DNA of 61,547 nt. It comes from CAYQMF01 sp964418595. Lineage in GTDB: Bacteria; Planctomycetota; UBA1135; UBA2386. Under the pieces are notes generated by a model that had not been told where the DNA came from, ran no database searches, and saw only the letters and a list, made by a program, of their open reading frames with translations. The translations under genes were made by a program, and so were the position numbers. Position 1 is the stretch's first letter. The number at the start of each line of letters is the position of its first letter. The stretch spans positions 1 to 61,547 of the forward strand of contig CAYQMF010000025.1 of the NCBI GenBank assembly GCA_964418595.1, given 5' to 3'. Of the stretch, positions 17,130 through 26,304 are shown piece by piece.

Positions 17130-19385
17130 ATGCGCCAACGACGTCCAACTTCGGGTCTCGTGTTCGTTCTCCTTCTCGTCGCGCCCGCGGCCGCGCGTGC
17201 GCAGACGCGGGCCGGCCTGTCGCCGGCGGCGTTCGTCAGTCCGGCGTTCCCGTCCGCGCTCGTGGCTGCGGCGCGCGAGGGTCGCCTCGCGTGGATCGCG
17301 TACGAGGAGGGCCGGCGCAACGTGTACACCGCAGCCGCGCCGGCCTGGCGGCCGGTGCGCGTGACGGCGTTCCTCGACGACGACGGCACCGACCTCGGGG
17401 AGCTGCAGCTCAGCGCCGATGGGTCGATCGTGACCTTCGTGCGCGGGCACATCCCCAACCGCGACGGCTGGGTGGCGAATCCCGCGAGTCACCCCGACGG
17501 AGCGGAGCGCGCGGTGTGGGCGGCAGCGACGACGGGCGGCGACGCGTGGCGGATCGGGGCGATGTCGGAGTACCGCCTGTCGCCGGACGGAGCGTGTGTC
17601 GCCTTCGCGCAAGCCGGGCAGATCCACGTCGCGAGCACGGCGCGCGTGCGACCGGAGTCGGCACGCGAGCGGGGTGAGACGCCGTTCGTGCGCGTGTTCG
17701 GGACCAACAGCGGTCCGGTGTGGTCGCCCGACGGCCGGCGCCTCGCGTTCACGAGCGCACGCACCGACCACAGCTTCGTGGTGATCGTCGACCAGACGAC
17801 GCGCACCGTCACCTACATGGCGCCGAGCGTCGACTTCGACGCGGCACCGACGTGGTCGACAGACGGCACGCAGATCGCGTTCACGCGGCGGCCGGGTCTC
17901 GCGTTCGGGCAACAGGCGCAGGAGGGTGGCGGCGGGATCGGCCTGCCGGACGGGCCAGCGCGCACGGCACCGGGCGACGGGCGGCGCGGGGCGCGAGGGA
18001 CGCGCGGCGGGCGCGGGGAAGGCGGCGAAGGTGAGGCCGCCGGCGCGCCGACGCGCGCCGCGATCGCGGGTCTCATGCGCGGGGCCTTCCGCGGCGGCCA
18101 CACGCTCGAGATCCTGGTCGGCGATCCCGTGACCGGCGCGGCGGAGGTGCGCTGGCACAGCAAAGCAGGCGAGCGGGTGTTCACCGACCTGCGCAGCTTC
18201 CGGTGGGCGGATGGGCGCGCGGTGTTCACGGTGGCGCGGCCCGGCGATGAGTGGGACCGCTGGTTCGCGCTCGACATCACCACGCCGAACTCGGCCGCGC
18301 CGACCCTGCTGACGACGACGGACGGCATCATCGAGGACAGCGGGTGGGTCGCGCTGAGCGCCGACGGCAGGACGTTGTTCTATGCGACCAACACGCTCGA
18401 CATCGACCGGCGCGATGTGTGGGCGGTGCCGGTCGCCGGTGGCACGCCGCGGCAGGTGACCTCGGGCCCGAACATCGAGACGTATCCCGTGGCGCTGGCC
18501 GACGGCGGACTCGCGGTGCTCGTGTCGGGATGGGACCGGCCGCAGTCGGTGGCCTTGCTCGATCCCGCGGCTGGCGCGACGAGGATCGTGTTTCCCGAGC
18601 CGTTGCCGGCGCGGTTCCAGGCGGCGGCGCACGTGCGCCCGGAGGCGGTCACCCTGCAGGCTGCCGACGGCTTCGAGTTCTACAACCAGGTGTTCGTGCC
18701 GAAGGAGACCTCGCCCGGCAGCCGCCACCCGGCGGTGGTCTTCGTGCACGGCGGCCCGATGCGGCAGATGCTGCTCGGCTACGGCTATCGCCACTTCTAC
18801 CACATGGCATACGGCGTCAATCAGTGGCTGGCGAGCCAGGGCTACGTGGTGCTGTCGGTGAACTACCGCTCCGGGATCGGCTACGGCAATGCGTTCCGGC
18901 GCGCGCCGAACACGGGTGGGGCCGGCAATGCCGAGTACGGCGACGTGCTCGCCGCCGGCAAGTACCTGCAGGGTCGACCCGACGTCGATCCGGAGCGCAT
19001 CGGGATCTGGGGCCTTTCGTACGGCGGCGTGCTCACTGCGCAGGCGCTCGCCCGCAACTCGGACATCTTCAAGGCCGGCGTGGACCTCGCCGGCGTCCAC
19101 CTGTGGGGCAGCTCCGTCGACCCGAGCAGCCGCTCGTTCCAGTCGTCGGTCGTCGGCGCGATCGACGGTTGGAAGTCGCCGGTGCTGCTCGTGCACGGTG
19201 ACGACGACCGCAACGTGGCCTTCCAGCAGACGACAGGGCTGGTGCAGTTGCTGCGCGCACGCGACGTGGAGTTCGAACTGATCGTGTTCCCCGACGAGGT
19301 ACACGACTTCCTGCTGCACTCGCGCTGGACGATGGTCTTCGAGCGGATGGGCGCGTTCCTGCGCGAGCACCTCGGGCGGCGCTGA
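17130..19385 (+). CDS. Secreted S9-family prolyl oligopeptidase/DPP-like peptidase
   Basis: About 751 residues with a signal peptide (SGLVFVLLLVAPAAARAQ). Residues 40-500 are a TolB-like WD propeller (YRLSPDGACVAFAQAGQI, SPDGRRLAFTSARTDHSF) with a Gly/Arg-rich insert near 270-310. The C-terminal alpha/beta hydrolase domain has the nucleophile in WGLSYGG at about Ser630, the Asp in VHGDDDRN at about 693 and the His in DEVHDF at about 725. It should release dipeptides or process small peptides in the periplasm. The ATG at 17130 is used because the signal peptide follows it. The gene's 3' end is echoed by a diverged relic at 22043-22129, on the far side of the next gene. Confidence 0.9.
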   Translation: MRQRRPTSGLVFVLLLVAPAAARAQTRAGLSPAAFVSPAFPSALVAAAREGRLAWIAYEEGRRNVYTAAAPAWRPVRVTAFLDDDGTDLGELQLSADGSIVTFVRGHIPNRDGWVANPASHPDGAERAVWAAATTGGDAWRIGAMSEYRLSPDGACVAFAQAGQIHVASTARVRPESARERGETPFVRVFGTNSGPVWSPDGRRLAFTSARTDHSFVVIVDQTTRTVTYMAPSVDFDAAPTWSTDGTQIAFTRRPGLAFGQQAQEGGGGIGLPDGPARTAPGDGRRGARGTRGGRGEGGEGEAAGAPTRAAIAGLMRGAFRGGHTLEILVGDPVTGAAEVRWHSKAGERVFTDLRSFRWADGRAVFTVARPGDEWDRWFALDITTPNSAAPTLLTTTDGIIEDSGWVALSADGRTLFYATNTLDIDRRDVWAVPVAGGTPRQVTSGPNIETYPVALADGGLAVLVSGWDRPQSVALLDPAAGATRIVFPEPLPARFQAAAHVRPEAVTLQAADGFEFYNQVFVPKETSPGSRHPAVVFVHGGPMRQMLLGYGYRHFYHMAYGVNQWLASQGYVVLSVNYRSGIGYGNAFRRAPNTGGAGNAEYGDVLAAGKYLQGRPDVDPERIGIWGLSYGGVLTAQALARNSDIFKAGVDLAGVHLWGSSVDPSSRSFQSSVVGAIDGWKSPVLLVHGDDDRNVAFQQTTGLVQLLRARDVEFELIVFPDEVHDFLLHSRWTMVFERMGAFLREHLGRR

Positions 19386-19405
19386 CCCGCCCGGCGGTGT
19401 GCTTT

Positions 19406-22009
19406 CTAGCGCACTTGGACCGTCACTTCCGGATGGCGTGGCTCCGCGGGCATGCGCAGCGCGGTCGTCGGCGTGTCGCGGGACCACATGCCGGGGGTCT
19501 CCTTGCTGAGGGTCAGCGCCTTCGAGAGCGCCGGGTCGAGGACGGCGCGACCGTCGCCGTCTGTGCGCAGCACGAGGCTCTCGTGTCCGTCGTCCACGCG
19601 CACGCGTTCGAAGCGGCGTGGTTCACCGCGGGTGTCGACGACGTGAAGGGTCAGGCGCCGGCGCGTGAACGCGAACGCGGTCTCGATCGTGTCGCCGGGT
19701 CGCACCTCGACGTCCTCCGGCAGTGTGACCCACGCAGCGTCGGCGTTGTTCTGTGCGCGCACGGAGACACTCCAGCGACCGGGGAGAAGGCGGGCAGTGA
19801 AGTGACCGTGCGGGTCGGTCCTGCACTCGATCGAACCCCAGAGCTGCACGCCGTCCGCCCACAGGTCGACGGCCCGGAGAGAGATCGCGCGGTCTGCCCA
19901 CGGTCGGTCGTCGGCCCGCAGGCTCGCACGCACTTCTCCAGGCTCCAGGCGCACGGCGTCGATGGCGACGCGCTGAGTCGCATGGGCCTCGAGGGCGCGC
20001 ACGGTGTCGAGGGTGAGTGACACCGTGGGTTGCGAGGAACCTGCCGGGATCGACAACCGGACCTCCCAGTCGTCGGGAGGGATCCCGTCGATCCGGAACC
20101 TGCCATCGGCGTCGATGGGAAAGCAGCACACGGGAGGCAGCGTGCGCCAGTCCCACACCGGCTCCGGCGGGGGAGAGTTGTCGCCGGGAACGCGAAGCCA
20201 GACCCGGGGTGGGGGGAAGAGCTGCAGGCCGTAGTAGCGATCCCAGCCGCACAGGTCGTGGACCGCCTTCGGCCAGCCCGACGCGCGATCGTGATCGCGG
20301 GCTGGATGGCGGCGCGCATCGCCGAGGCCTGCTGCGAGGGCGGCAGGCAGTCGGCCCACGAACGCACGGCCGGGCGGCAGCGTCACCCGCAGCGGTGCAC
20401 CGGAGAGCCGCACGTCGGTGCGGATCTCCGGGAGGTGCGCTCGGCCGACGATGCGGACGGCCAGCGCGCGCTCCGCGGGTCCGCGCAGGACCACCCGTCC
20501 GTCGGCGTCGGTGTGGGCCGTCTGCGCGGTCGTCGCGTTGGCAACGAACCAAGGGTGCCAATCCTGGAACGAGTCGACTGCGAGCAGTGCCACGGTGAGG
20601 GGAGTCGTGTCGAGGGGGTCGAGCAACTCGACGTGGGAGCCGACCACGGGTGTGCCATCCGCAAAGACCACCTCGAGCACGCGTTCACCCACCATGGGCA
20701 GGCGCACTTCGAGGCGACCGGCGGCGTGAGGAAGCTCGACGAGGATGGACTCCACGAGGCAGCTCCGCTCGCCGCCGGGACGCACGGCAACCAGATGCGG
20801 GCCTGACGTGAGACCTTCGAGGCGCGCGCGCCCACCGGCATGCGGGCCGAGGGCAGGCGCCGACCCGGTCCATCCCCGCAGCCAGCCGCGCTTCCATCTC
20901 GGAGGCCCGGCGCGCTCGGGCTCGCGCTTCGCACACACGATTTCGTAGTCCGAGACGGCGTTTCCTTCGGCGTCCACCACGATCACGTCCAGGGCGACCG
21001 GTGGCGCGCGGCGCATGCGCAGGGTGATGTCGCGGGTGCCGGCGGCGAACTCTTCGAGAGGGAGTTCGGCGACGAAGCCAGGAGCGGCCGGGTGGTACCA
21101 CACGCGCTCCGGCTCGTTCCAGCCCCATCGACGCACGGGCCCCAACGGATGACGGAAGCGCCCGGCGGCGTCGGTGACGAGGTCGTCCCGCACGCGCACG
21201 CCCGCGATCGGCTGGTCGGCCTCGTCGACGACGGTCCCGGTGTTCTCCGGGACCTCCCCGGCAGTGAACACGACGACGGTCACGTCGACCGGCGCGACGT
21301 CGTCGGCGACCTCGATCGTCAGCGGCGACCTCAGCGCGACCTTGGCGCCGACCTCCAGCAGCCAGGTGCCGGGGATCAGGCGATCCGCGAGGAGGAACGT
21401 GCCGTCGGCGGCCGACGTGCAGTCCGTGTCGATCCTCCACTCCGTCCGTTCGAAGGTGACCTTCACGCCGGGCTGGGGATCGCCGCGGGTGTCGACGACC
21501 CGCCCGGAGACGGTTGCGCCCCGGCGGAGCGGGAAGTCGGCGAGTTCCTTCGCGTCGCCCGGCTGAAGACTCACCCACACATTGCCCCCGGCGTACCCGT
21601 CGGCGCGACAAGAGACGAGGAACGACGCCGCTGCCGGCGGCGTCAGCTCGAACCGGAAGCGGCCCTCGGCATCGGTGCGCCTCGTATCGAGATCCCAGGT
21701 GCGAGGAGGCGCGGTGGACCACGGGTCCGCGCGGTCGGCGTGTCCCGACAGCGCGATCTCGCAGCCGGCGATCGGCGCCAACGTGATCGCATCGACGCAG
21801 CGTCCCGTGACGGTCGCGCGCGTGTCGGCGGGCTGTGGCGTCGCGCCGGGTCCGGTCGTCGCCGTGCCGTCGCGGGGAGCGTCGCGGGTTGGAACGTCGA
21901 CGTCGGGCGACGCCGGCCACGCGGTCGTGATCGCGACCACGAGCAGCAGGCCGGCCAGGCCGGTCAGGGCGACCAGGCTCATGCGACGCAGGTGCACCGC
22001 GGACGGCAT
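19406..22009 (-). CDS. Large carboxypeptidase-regulatory-like (Ig-fold) repeat protein
   Basis: About 867 residues. A hydrophobic N-terminal helix (LVALTGLAGLLLVVAITTAW) anchors or exports it. The rest is a chain of carboxypeptidase-regulatory-like and related beta-sandwich modules, recognised by strands such as ATVSGRVVDTRGDPQPGVKV, VVDEADQPIAGVRVRD and TDAEGRFRFELTPP. Such domains usually serve as extracellular scaffolds. There is no catalytic domain. The gene is oriented against the S9 peptidase upstream and is followed on its far side by a relic of an S9 peptidase 3' end, so it looks like an inserted cassette. Its stop is only 20 bases from the S9 stop. Confidence 0.8.
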   Translation of the reverse strand: MPSAVHLRRMSLVALTGLAGLLLVVAITTAWPASPDVDVPTRDAPRDGTATTGPGATPQPADTRATVTGRCVDAITLAPIAGCEIALSGHADRADPWSTAPPRTWDLDTRRTDAEGRFRFELTPPAAASFLVSCRADGYAGGNVWVSLQPGDAKELADFPLRRGATVSGRVVDTRGDPQPGVKVTFERTEWRIDTDCTSAADGTFLLADRLIPGTWLLEVGAKVALRSPLTIEVADDVAPVDVTVVVFTAGEVPENTGTVVDEADQPIAGVRVRDDLVTDAAGRFRHPLGPVRRWGWNEPERVWYHPAAPGFVAELPLEEFAAGTRDITLRMRRAPPVALDVIVVDAEGNAVSDYEIVCAKREPERAGPPRWKRGWLRGWTGSAPALGPHAGGRARLEGLTSGPHLVAVRPGGERSCLVESILVELPHAAGRLEVRLPMVGERVLEVVFADGTPVVGSHVELLDPLDTTPLTVALLAVDSFQDWHPWFVANATTAQTAHTDADGRVVLRGPAERALAVRIVGRAHLPEIRTDVRLSGAPLRVTLPPGRAFVGRLPAALAAGLGDARRHPARDHDRASGWPKAVHDLCGWDRYYGLQLFPPPRVWLRVPGDNSPPPEPVWDWRTLPPVCCFPIDADGRFRIDGIPPDDWEVRLSIPAGSSQPTVSLTLDTVRALEAHATQRVAIDAVRLEPGEVRASLRADDRPWADRAISLRAVDLWADGVQLWGSIECRTDPHGHFTARLLPGRWSVSVRAQNNADAAWVTLPEDVEVRPGDTIETAFAFTRRRLTLHVVDTRGEPRRFERVRVDDGHESLVLRTDGDGRAVLDPALSKALTLSKETPGMWSRDTPTTALRMPAEPRHPEVTVQVR

Positions 22010-22042
22010 GGGCGCGGATCATAGGCGCGGTGGCGGACAGAC

Positions 22043-22129
22043 GCCGGCTTCGACTCCCTCCTGCACTCGCACTGGACGAGGGTCTTCGCGCGCATGGGTG
22101 AGTTCCTGCGAAAGCACCTGGCGAAGTGA
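22043..22129 (+). pseudogene. Relic of an S9 peptidase 3' end
   Basis: Translated, the stretch reads AGFDSLLHSHWTRVFARMGE then FLRKHLAK and stop. The intact S9 peptidase ends VHDFLLHSRWTMVFERMG then AFLREHLGRR. The match covers about 85 bases and runs to the stop codon; it is clearly more diverged than the uvrA copies. There is no other coding sequence of the peptidase before it. It lies upstream of the opposite-strand gene 19406-22009, so that gene is bracketed by an intact and a relic S9 3' end. Confidence 0.8.
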
Positions 22130-22233
22130 AGGCGGGGCCGGTGCCGCCTTGACGACTTCAGGGCGGGCTTCGACCATGGGCCGGTTGCGCTTCGCCCGAT
22201 GCGCTGGATCCTCGGGCCTCCCTCGCTCCGACC

Positions 22234-22818
22234 ATGTCCGTGATTCCCGAGTCCGATCCTCCACGCCAGGACCCGGCCGGCTCGTGTGTGAACGAGTCGA
22301 CGCCGGTCGCGGACGCGTTCGGGCCTGTCTATGACGAGCTGCGGTTGCTGGCCGCGAAGTACCTGAGCGGCGAGCGACAGGGGCACACGCTGCAACCGAC
22401 CGCGTTGGTGAACGAGGCCTTCGTGAAGATGGCACGGGCGCAGGTCGGCGCGGCCGTCGTCGATCGCAACCAGTTCTTCGCCATGGCGGCGCGGGCGATG
22501 CGGCAGGTTCTCGTCGACCATGCGCGCAAACACCTGTCGCAGAAGCGCGGCGAGGGGCGGCGCCGTGTGACGTTGCACGAGGACCTGCTCGACACCGGCG
22601 ACCGCGAGGTCGACACCCTGCAACTGCACGAGGCCCTGGAGCAGCTGGCGGCCCTCGATGCGCGCCTGGCACAGATCGTCGAGCTGCGCTTCTTCGGTGG
22701 GCTCGGCATCGACGAGATCGCGGCGGTGATCGGCGTCTCGGATCGCACGGTCGATCGCGATTGGGTCGTGGCGCGAGCGTGGCTGCTCCGCAACCTGGAG
22801 GGCGGCGCGGCATCGTGA
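22234..22818 (+). CDS. ECF-type RNA polymerase sigma factor (planctomycete ECF-like)
   Basis: About 194 residues. Region 2 is seen as FGPVYDELRLLAAKYLSGER with TLQPTALVNEAFVKM, then QFFAMAARAMRQVLVDHARK; region 4 as IVELRFFGGLGIDEIAAVIG and VSDRTVDRDWVVARAWL. This is the sigma family repeatedly found beside Ser/Thr kinases in Planctomycetes. The stop overlaps the GTG start of the kinase gene (GTGA), so the two are translationally coupled. It has no anti-sigma gene; regulation through the kinase is the likely route, as inferred from the pairing. Confidence 0.9.
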   Translation: MSVIPESDPPRQDPAGSCVNESTPVADAFGPVYDELRLLAAKYLSGERQGHTLQPTALVNEAFVKMARAQVGAAVVDRNQFFAMAARAMRQVLVDHARKHLSQKRGEGRRRVTLHEDLLDTGDREVDTLQLHEALEQLAALDARLAQIVELRFFGGLGIDEIAAVIGVSDRTVDRDWVVARAWLLRNLEGGAAS

Positions 22819-25800
22819 CGGTTCCGTTCCATCGGGTCCGGGCGCTGGTCGCGGAACTGAGCGGGCTCGATCCCGCGCGACGGCGCGAACGCCTCGACGC
22901 CGCGTGCGAAGGCCAGCCGGAGCTTCGCGCGGAAGTGGAGTCGCTCCTCGCGCACGCCGACGCACCGGACAGCTTCCTCGATCGGCCCCTGCAGGTGCGT
23001 GCGTCGTCGGGGGCCACCGAACGGCCTGCCGCCGGTGCGACGGATCCGCGCCGGATGGCGATTCCGGAGCGGGTGGGTCAGTACCGCATCGTGCGGCGGA
23101 TCGCGGCTGGCGGCATGGGGACGGTGTACCTGGCCGAGCAGGAGCACCCGCGCCGGGTGGTGGCGTTGAAGACCATCCGCCACCACTTCGTCTCCGAGCG
23201 CCTGCGCCAGCGGTTCCGCCGCGAGAGCGAGTTGCTCGGGCGACTGCAGCACCGCGGCATCGCCCAGATCTTCGAGGCGGGCGTGTTCGATCGCGGCGAA
23301 GGCCAAGAGCCGTTCTTCGCCCTCGAGTTCGTCGAAGGCGTGCCGCTCACGGAGTACGCGCGCAGCCGGCGCCTGTCCGTGGCGGCGCGCGTGGAACTCG
23401 TGATCGAGGTCTGCGACGCCGTCGAACACGCGCACCAGCGCGGTGTCGTGCACCGGGATCTCAAGCCCGACAACATCCTCGTCGATGCATCGGGACAGCC
23501 CAAGATCCTCGACTTCGGCGTCGCCTGTTCCGTGGACGCCGATGCACCGGGGACGACGTTGCAGACCGCCCCCGGCCAACTGATCGGCACGATCGCGTAC
23601 ATGAGTCCGGAGCAGGTCGGTGGCGACCCCGACTCCATCGACGCGCGCAGCGATGTCTATGCGCTCGGCGTGCTCCTCTTCGAAGTGCTCGGCGATCGGT
23701 TGCCGCTGGCGGTGCACGGACAATCGCTCCCGGCCGCGGCGCGGGTCATCCGCGAGGACACGCCGATCCCGCTGGGCTCGGTCGACACCGCGCTGCGCGG
23801 GGATCTCGAGACGATCGCCGGCAAGGCTCTCGAGAAGGATCCGGGCCGTCGCTACGCGTCCGCGCGGGCGCTCGGCGACGACCTGCGCCGGCACCTCGTG
23901 CATGCGCCGATCAGCGCGCGTCCACCGAGCGCGTCGTACCGGTTGCGAAAGTTCGCCCAGCGCCACAAGGCCCTGGTGCTGGGGGCAGCGACGACGTTGG
24001 TCGTGTCGGTGGTGGGCGCGGTGGTGGCGAGCGTGTTTGCGGTGCGTGCCGCGCGCAACGAAGTGAACGCCGTGCGCGCGCTGGGCATCGCCAGGGTGGC
24101 GATCGCCGACCGGGCGCTCGCGGAAGAGCCGCGGGTCGCGCGGCGCGCGCTCGACGAGGTGCCCGAGGTCTTGCGCAACTGGGAGTGGTACCACCTCGAC
24201 TCGCGTCTGGCGCCGTTGGGCCGGATCGTCGCGCCGACTCGAGGTCGTGCGGAGGCGGGCCACGGCTCGGTTGCGATCGCGGCGGATGGGACTGCCCTGT
24301 TCGCCATCGTGGACGGCGCGCGCGTCGTCGTCAGCGACCTTGCCACGGGCGACATCCACACGACGATCGAGGCGCCCGTCGCGCTGCAGTCCGTGCGGCT
24401 GGCCGGCGACGGCAGCCGGCTGGTGGCAATCGGCGCGGATGGAGCGCGCGTGCTGGTCTTTGCCGTGAGCGATGGTCGACAAGTCCTGGACTCCGGGGGG
24501 CACACGGGTCTCGCGCAGCCCGCGATCAGCGCGGACGGGGCGCGGATCGCGATGCAAGTAGCGCGGGAGGAAGGAGCCACGGAGGTCGAGGTCCTGGATG
24601 CGCGAACCGGTGACCTCATCCTCGCGCCGCGGATGCCGAGCCGGGTCACGCCCGAGTACCTGAGTCCGGTGCTGAGCGCCGACGGTTCGCTCGTTGCCGT
24701 GCACCGTGACTTTGCCGGCGACGGCGGCAGCTTCGTCACCGTCTTCGACTGCGCGACCGGCGCAGTGCGCGGGCCGGACCGGCACGTGGGTTTCACCGCC
24801 GCCGCATTCTCCCGGCGCGGCGACCAGATCGCGGTCGGCACTGGCGGACAGGCCGTCGTGAGGTTCACCACCGACACGGGCGATCGCCTTTCGAAGTGGC
24901 AGGGCACGGAACGGGTTCGCGCGTTCGCGTTCGATCGCGATGACACCTGTGTCGCCACGGCGTCGTCGCGGGAGGCGCGCGTGTTGGATCTCACCACGGG
25001 TGAGTCGATCGCCGCCATCAGCGTGGGTGCCGACGAGATCGCGCTGAGTGCGGACGGATCCCGGCTGGCGGCCGCGAACGCCGACGGCGGGTGGCTGTGG
25101 GACCTCGGTGCGGGGCGCGCGATGACCCTGCGCGATGACGGCGTGCGGAAGCTGGCGCTCGCGTTCCACCCGGATGGATCCCTCCTCGCGTGCTTGAGCT
25201 GGAACGGGATCGTGCGTGTCTGGGACACCCGGAGCGGGGAGATGCTCGTCGCGACTCAGGCCAATCCCGACGCGCTGCCGGGGCAGCGTGCCGGCAACGG
25301 AGTGCAGTTCACCGCGGACGGCGCCGAGCTGTTCGTGTCCGGGGGGGATCACCGCACGTTCGATCTCGCGGCGCAAGACGGCTTCGGGCCCAGCAGCACC
25401 GGCGGCGACGGCGGGCAGGCCTGGATCGAATACTGGCGTCGGTGTGGTGGGCAAGGCGAGCGTGGGGCGGCCGTGGCGCGCCGGTGGGTCTTGTGGAAGC
25501 CCGATGCCGAGGCTCTCGTGTGCATCGATGCGCGCACCGGCAAGCCGATGGCATCGCCAGTCACGTTCCCGGGCGGTCCCACGGCCACCGCCGTCGCGGT
25601 CAGCCCGGATGGCAGGCTCGTCGCCAGCGGACACGTCGGCGGCGTGATCCGGCTGTGGAACTCCGAAACGGGCGTCGAACTGCGTCAGGTGGCGGCACAC
25701 GACGACCGCGTGTACAGCCTCGACTTCAGTCCCGACGGCACGCGGCTCGTCAGCGGTGGCCTCGACTTCTCGGTGCGCGTGTTCGATGTCGCCACTCTGG

Positions 25801-26144
25801 AGCAGGTGCTCGAACTGCGTGGGCACGAGGATTCCCTGCGCGACGTGGCCTTCAGTCCGGACGGCACCCAGATCGCGAGCTGTGGCAGCGACGGCACGGT
25901 GCGCCTGTGGGACAGCGTGCCCGCGTCCCGCCGCGTGGCGCAGGCGCGCGCCGCGGCCGCGCTGCAGGCCAGGCTGCAGCCGCGCGTGGACGCGCTGCGG
26001 GCGGAAGCCGGCGATCGGGCAGCCGCGGCCGCACGGATCCGGGCCGATGCGAGCCTCGATGCGCGCGAACGCACCGCCGCGCTGCGCATCCTGATGGCGC
26101 GGACACGGGATGTCGCGCCCGAGCCGAAGGGCTCGGGGCGCTGA
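22815..26144 (+). CDS. Transmembrane Ser/Thr protein kinase with WD40 repeats
   Basis: About 1109 residues from a GTG that overlaps the sigma factor stop. The kinase domain begins near residue 87 (YRIVRRIAAGGMGTVYLAEQ), with ATP-binding Lys at about 119 (VALKTIR), catalytic HRDLKPDN at 213-220, DFG at 233-235 and GTIAYMSPEQ after it. A membrane segment follows at about 386-412 (LVLGAATTLVVSVVGAVVAS). The C-terminal half is a WD40 propeller, clearest at the end (VYSLDFSPDGTRLVSGGLDF, DVAFSPDGTQIASCGSDG). The first 80 residues resemble the helical leader common before these kinases (ELRAEVESLLAHADAPDSFL). It probably senses a signal through the propeller and acts on the coupled sigma factor or other proteins. 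Confidence 0.93.
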   Translation: MTVPFHRVRALVAELSGLDPARRRERLDAACEGQPELRAEVESLLAHADAPDSFLDRPLQVRASSGATERPAAGATDPRRMAIPERVGQYRIVRRIAAGGMGTVYLAEQEHPRRVVALKTIRHHFVSERLRQRFRRESELLGRLQHRGIAQIFEAGVFDRGEGQEPFFALEFVEGVPLTEYARSRRLSVAARVELVIEVCDAVEHAHQRGVVHRDLKPDNILVDASGQPKILDFGVACSVDADAPGTTLQTAPGQLIGTIAYMSPEQVGGDPDSIDARSDVYALGVLLFEVLGDRLPLAVHGQSLPAAARVIREDTPIPLGSVDTALRGDLETIAGKALEKDPGRRYASARALGDDLRRHLVHAPISARPPSASYRLRKFAQRHKALVLGAATTLVVSVVGAVVASVFAVRAARNEVNAVRALGIARVAIADRALAEEPRVARRALDEVPEVLRNWEWYHLDSRLAPLGRIVAPTRGRAEAGHGSVAIAADGTALFAIVDGARVVVSDLATGDIHTTIEAPVALQSVRLAGDGSRLVAIGADGARVLVFAVSDGRQVLDSGGHTGLAQPAISADGARIAMQVAREEGATEVEVLDARTGDLILAPRMPSRVTPEYLSPVLSADGSLVAVHRDFAGDGGSFVTVFDCATGAVRGPDRHVGFTAAAFSRRGDQIAVGTGGQAVVRFTTDTGDRLSKWQGTERVRAFAFDRDDTCVATASSREARVLDLTTGESIAAISVGADEIALSADGSRLAAANADGGWLWDLGAGRAMTLRDDGVRKLALAFHPDGSLLACLSWNGIVRVWDTRSGEMLVATQANPDALPGQRAGNGVQFTADGAELFVSGGDHRTFDLAAQDGFGPSSTGGDGGQAWIEYWRRCGGQGERGAAVARRWVLWKPDAEALVCIDARTGKPMASPVTFPGGPTATAVAVSPDGRLVASGHVGGVIRLWNSETGVELRQVAAHDDRVYSLDFSPDGTRLVSGGLDFSVRVFDVATLEQVLELRGHEDSLRDVAFSPDGTQIASCGSDGTVRLWDSVPASRRVAQARAAAALQARLQPRVDALRAEAGDRAAAAARIRADASLDARERTAALRILMARTRDVAPEPKGSGR

Positions 26145-26157
26145 TCCAGGAGTCCCG

Positions 26158-26184
26158 CGAATCCTCGCGTGGCGTGAGGATTCG
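26158..26184 (+). terminator. Hairpin after kinase gene
   Basis: CGAATCCTC (26158-26166) pairs perfectly with GAGGATTCG (26176-26184) around a 9-base loop, 14 bases after the kinase stop. There is no U tract, so it is a stable 3' hairpin that may act as terminator or transcript stabiliser. Confidence 0.5.
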
Positions 26185-26228
26185 GCTGTTGCGAGCCGGA
26201 GTGGTGGTCGCCTGCAAGAGACACCGCG

Positions 26229-26289
26229 CCTGCGGCCCCTTCTGGCGGTGCGAAGCACCGCAGACGACCCTTGGAGTTGCGGCCGTAGG
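26229..26289 (+). repeat. Cloverleaf-like dispersed repeat, copy B
   Basis: Outer stem CCTGCGGCC (26229-26237) against GGCCGTAGG (26281-26289), nine pairs with one G-U. Inside are a perfect 7-bp hairpin GCGGTGC/GCACCGC with loop GAA (26245-26261) and a weaker arm CGACCC/GAGTTG (26265-26279). The arm order matches the plus-strand reading of copy C, and the linker ccccttctgg is shared, but the stem sequences differ with pairing kept. It occupies the 160-base gap between the kinase gene and the convergent surface-protein gene. Confidence 0.65.
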
Positions 26290-26304
26290 CAGCGCCGAGC
26301 CGAG

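Noticed and set aside
17930..18070. Gly/Arg-rich stretch in the S9 peptidase as a sequencing artefact
   Set aside because: The frame is intact on both sides, and similar low-complexity inserts occur in the M1 peptidase, so it is taken as a real insert.
15552..19487. Minus-strand frame of about 1311 codons opposite the LRR and S9 genes
   Set aside because: Shadow of the plus-strand genes, with no family motif and abnormal composition.
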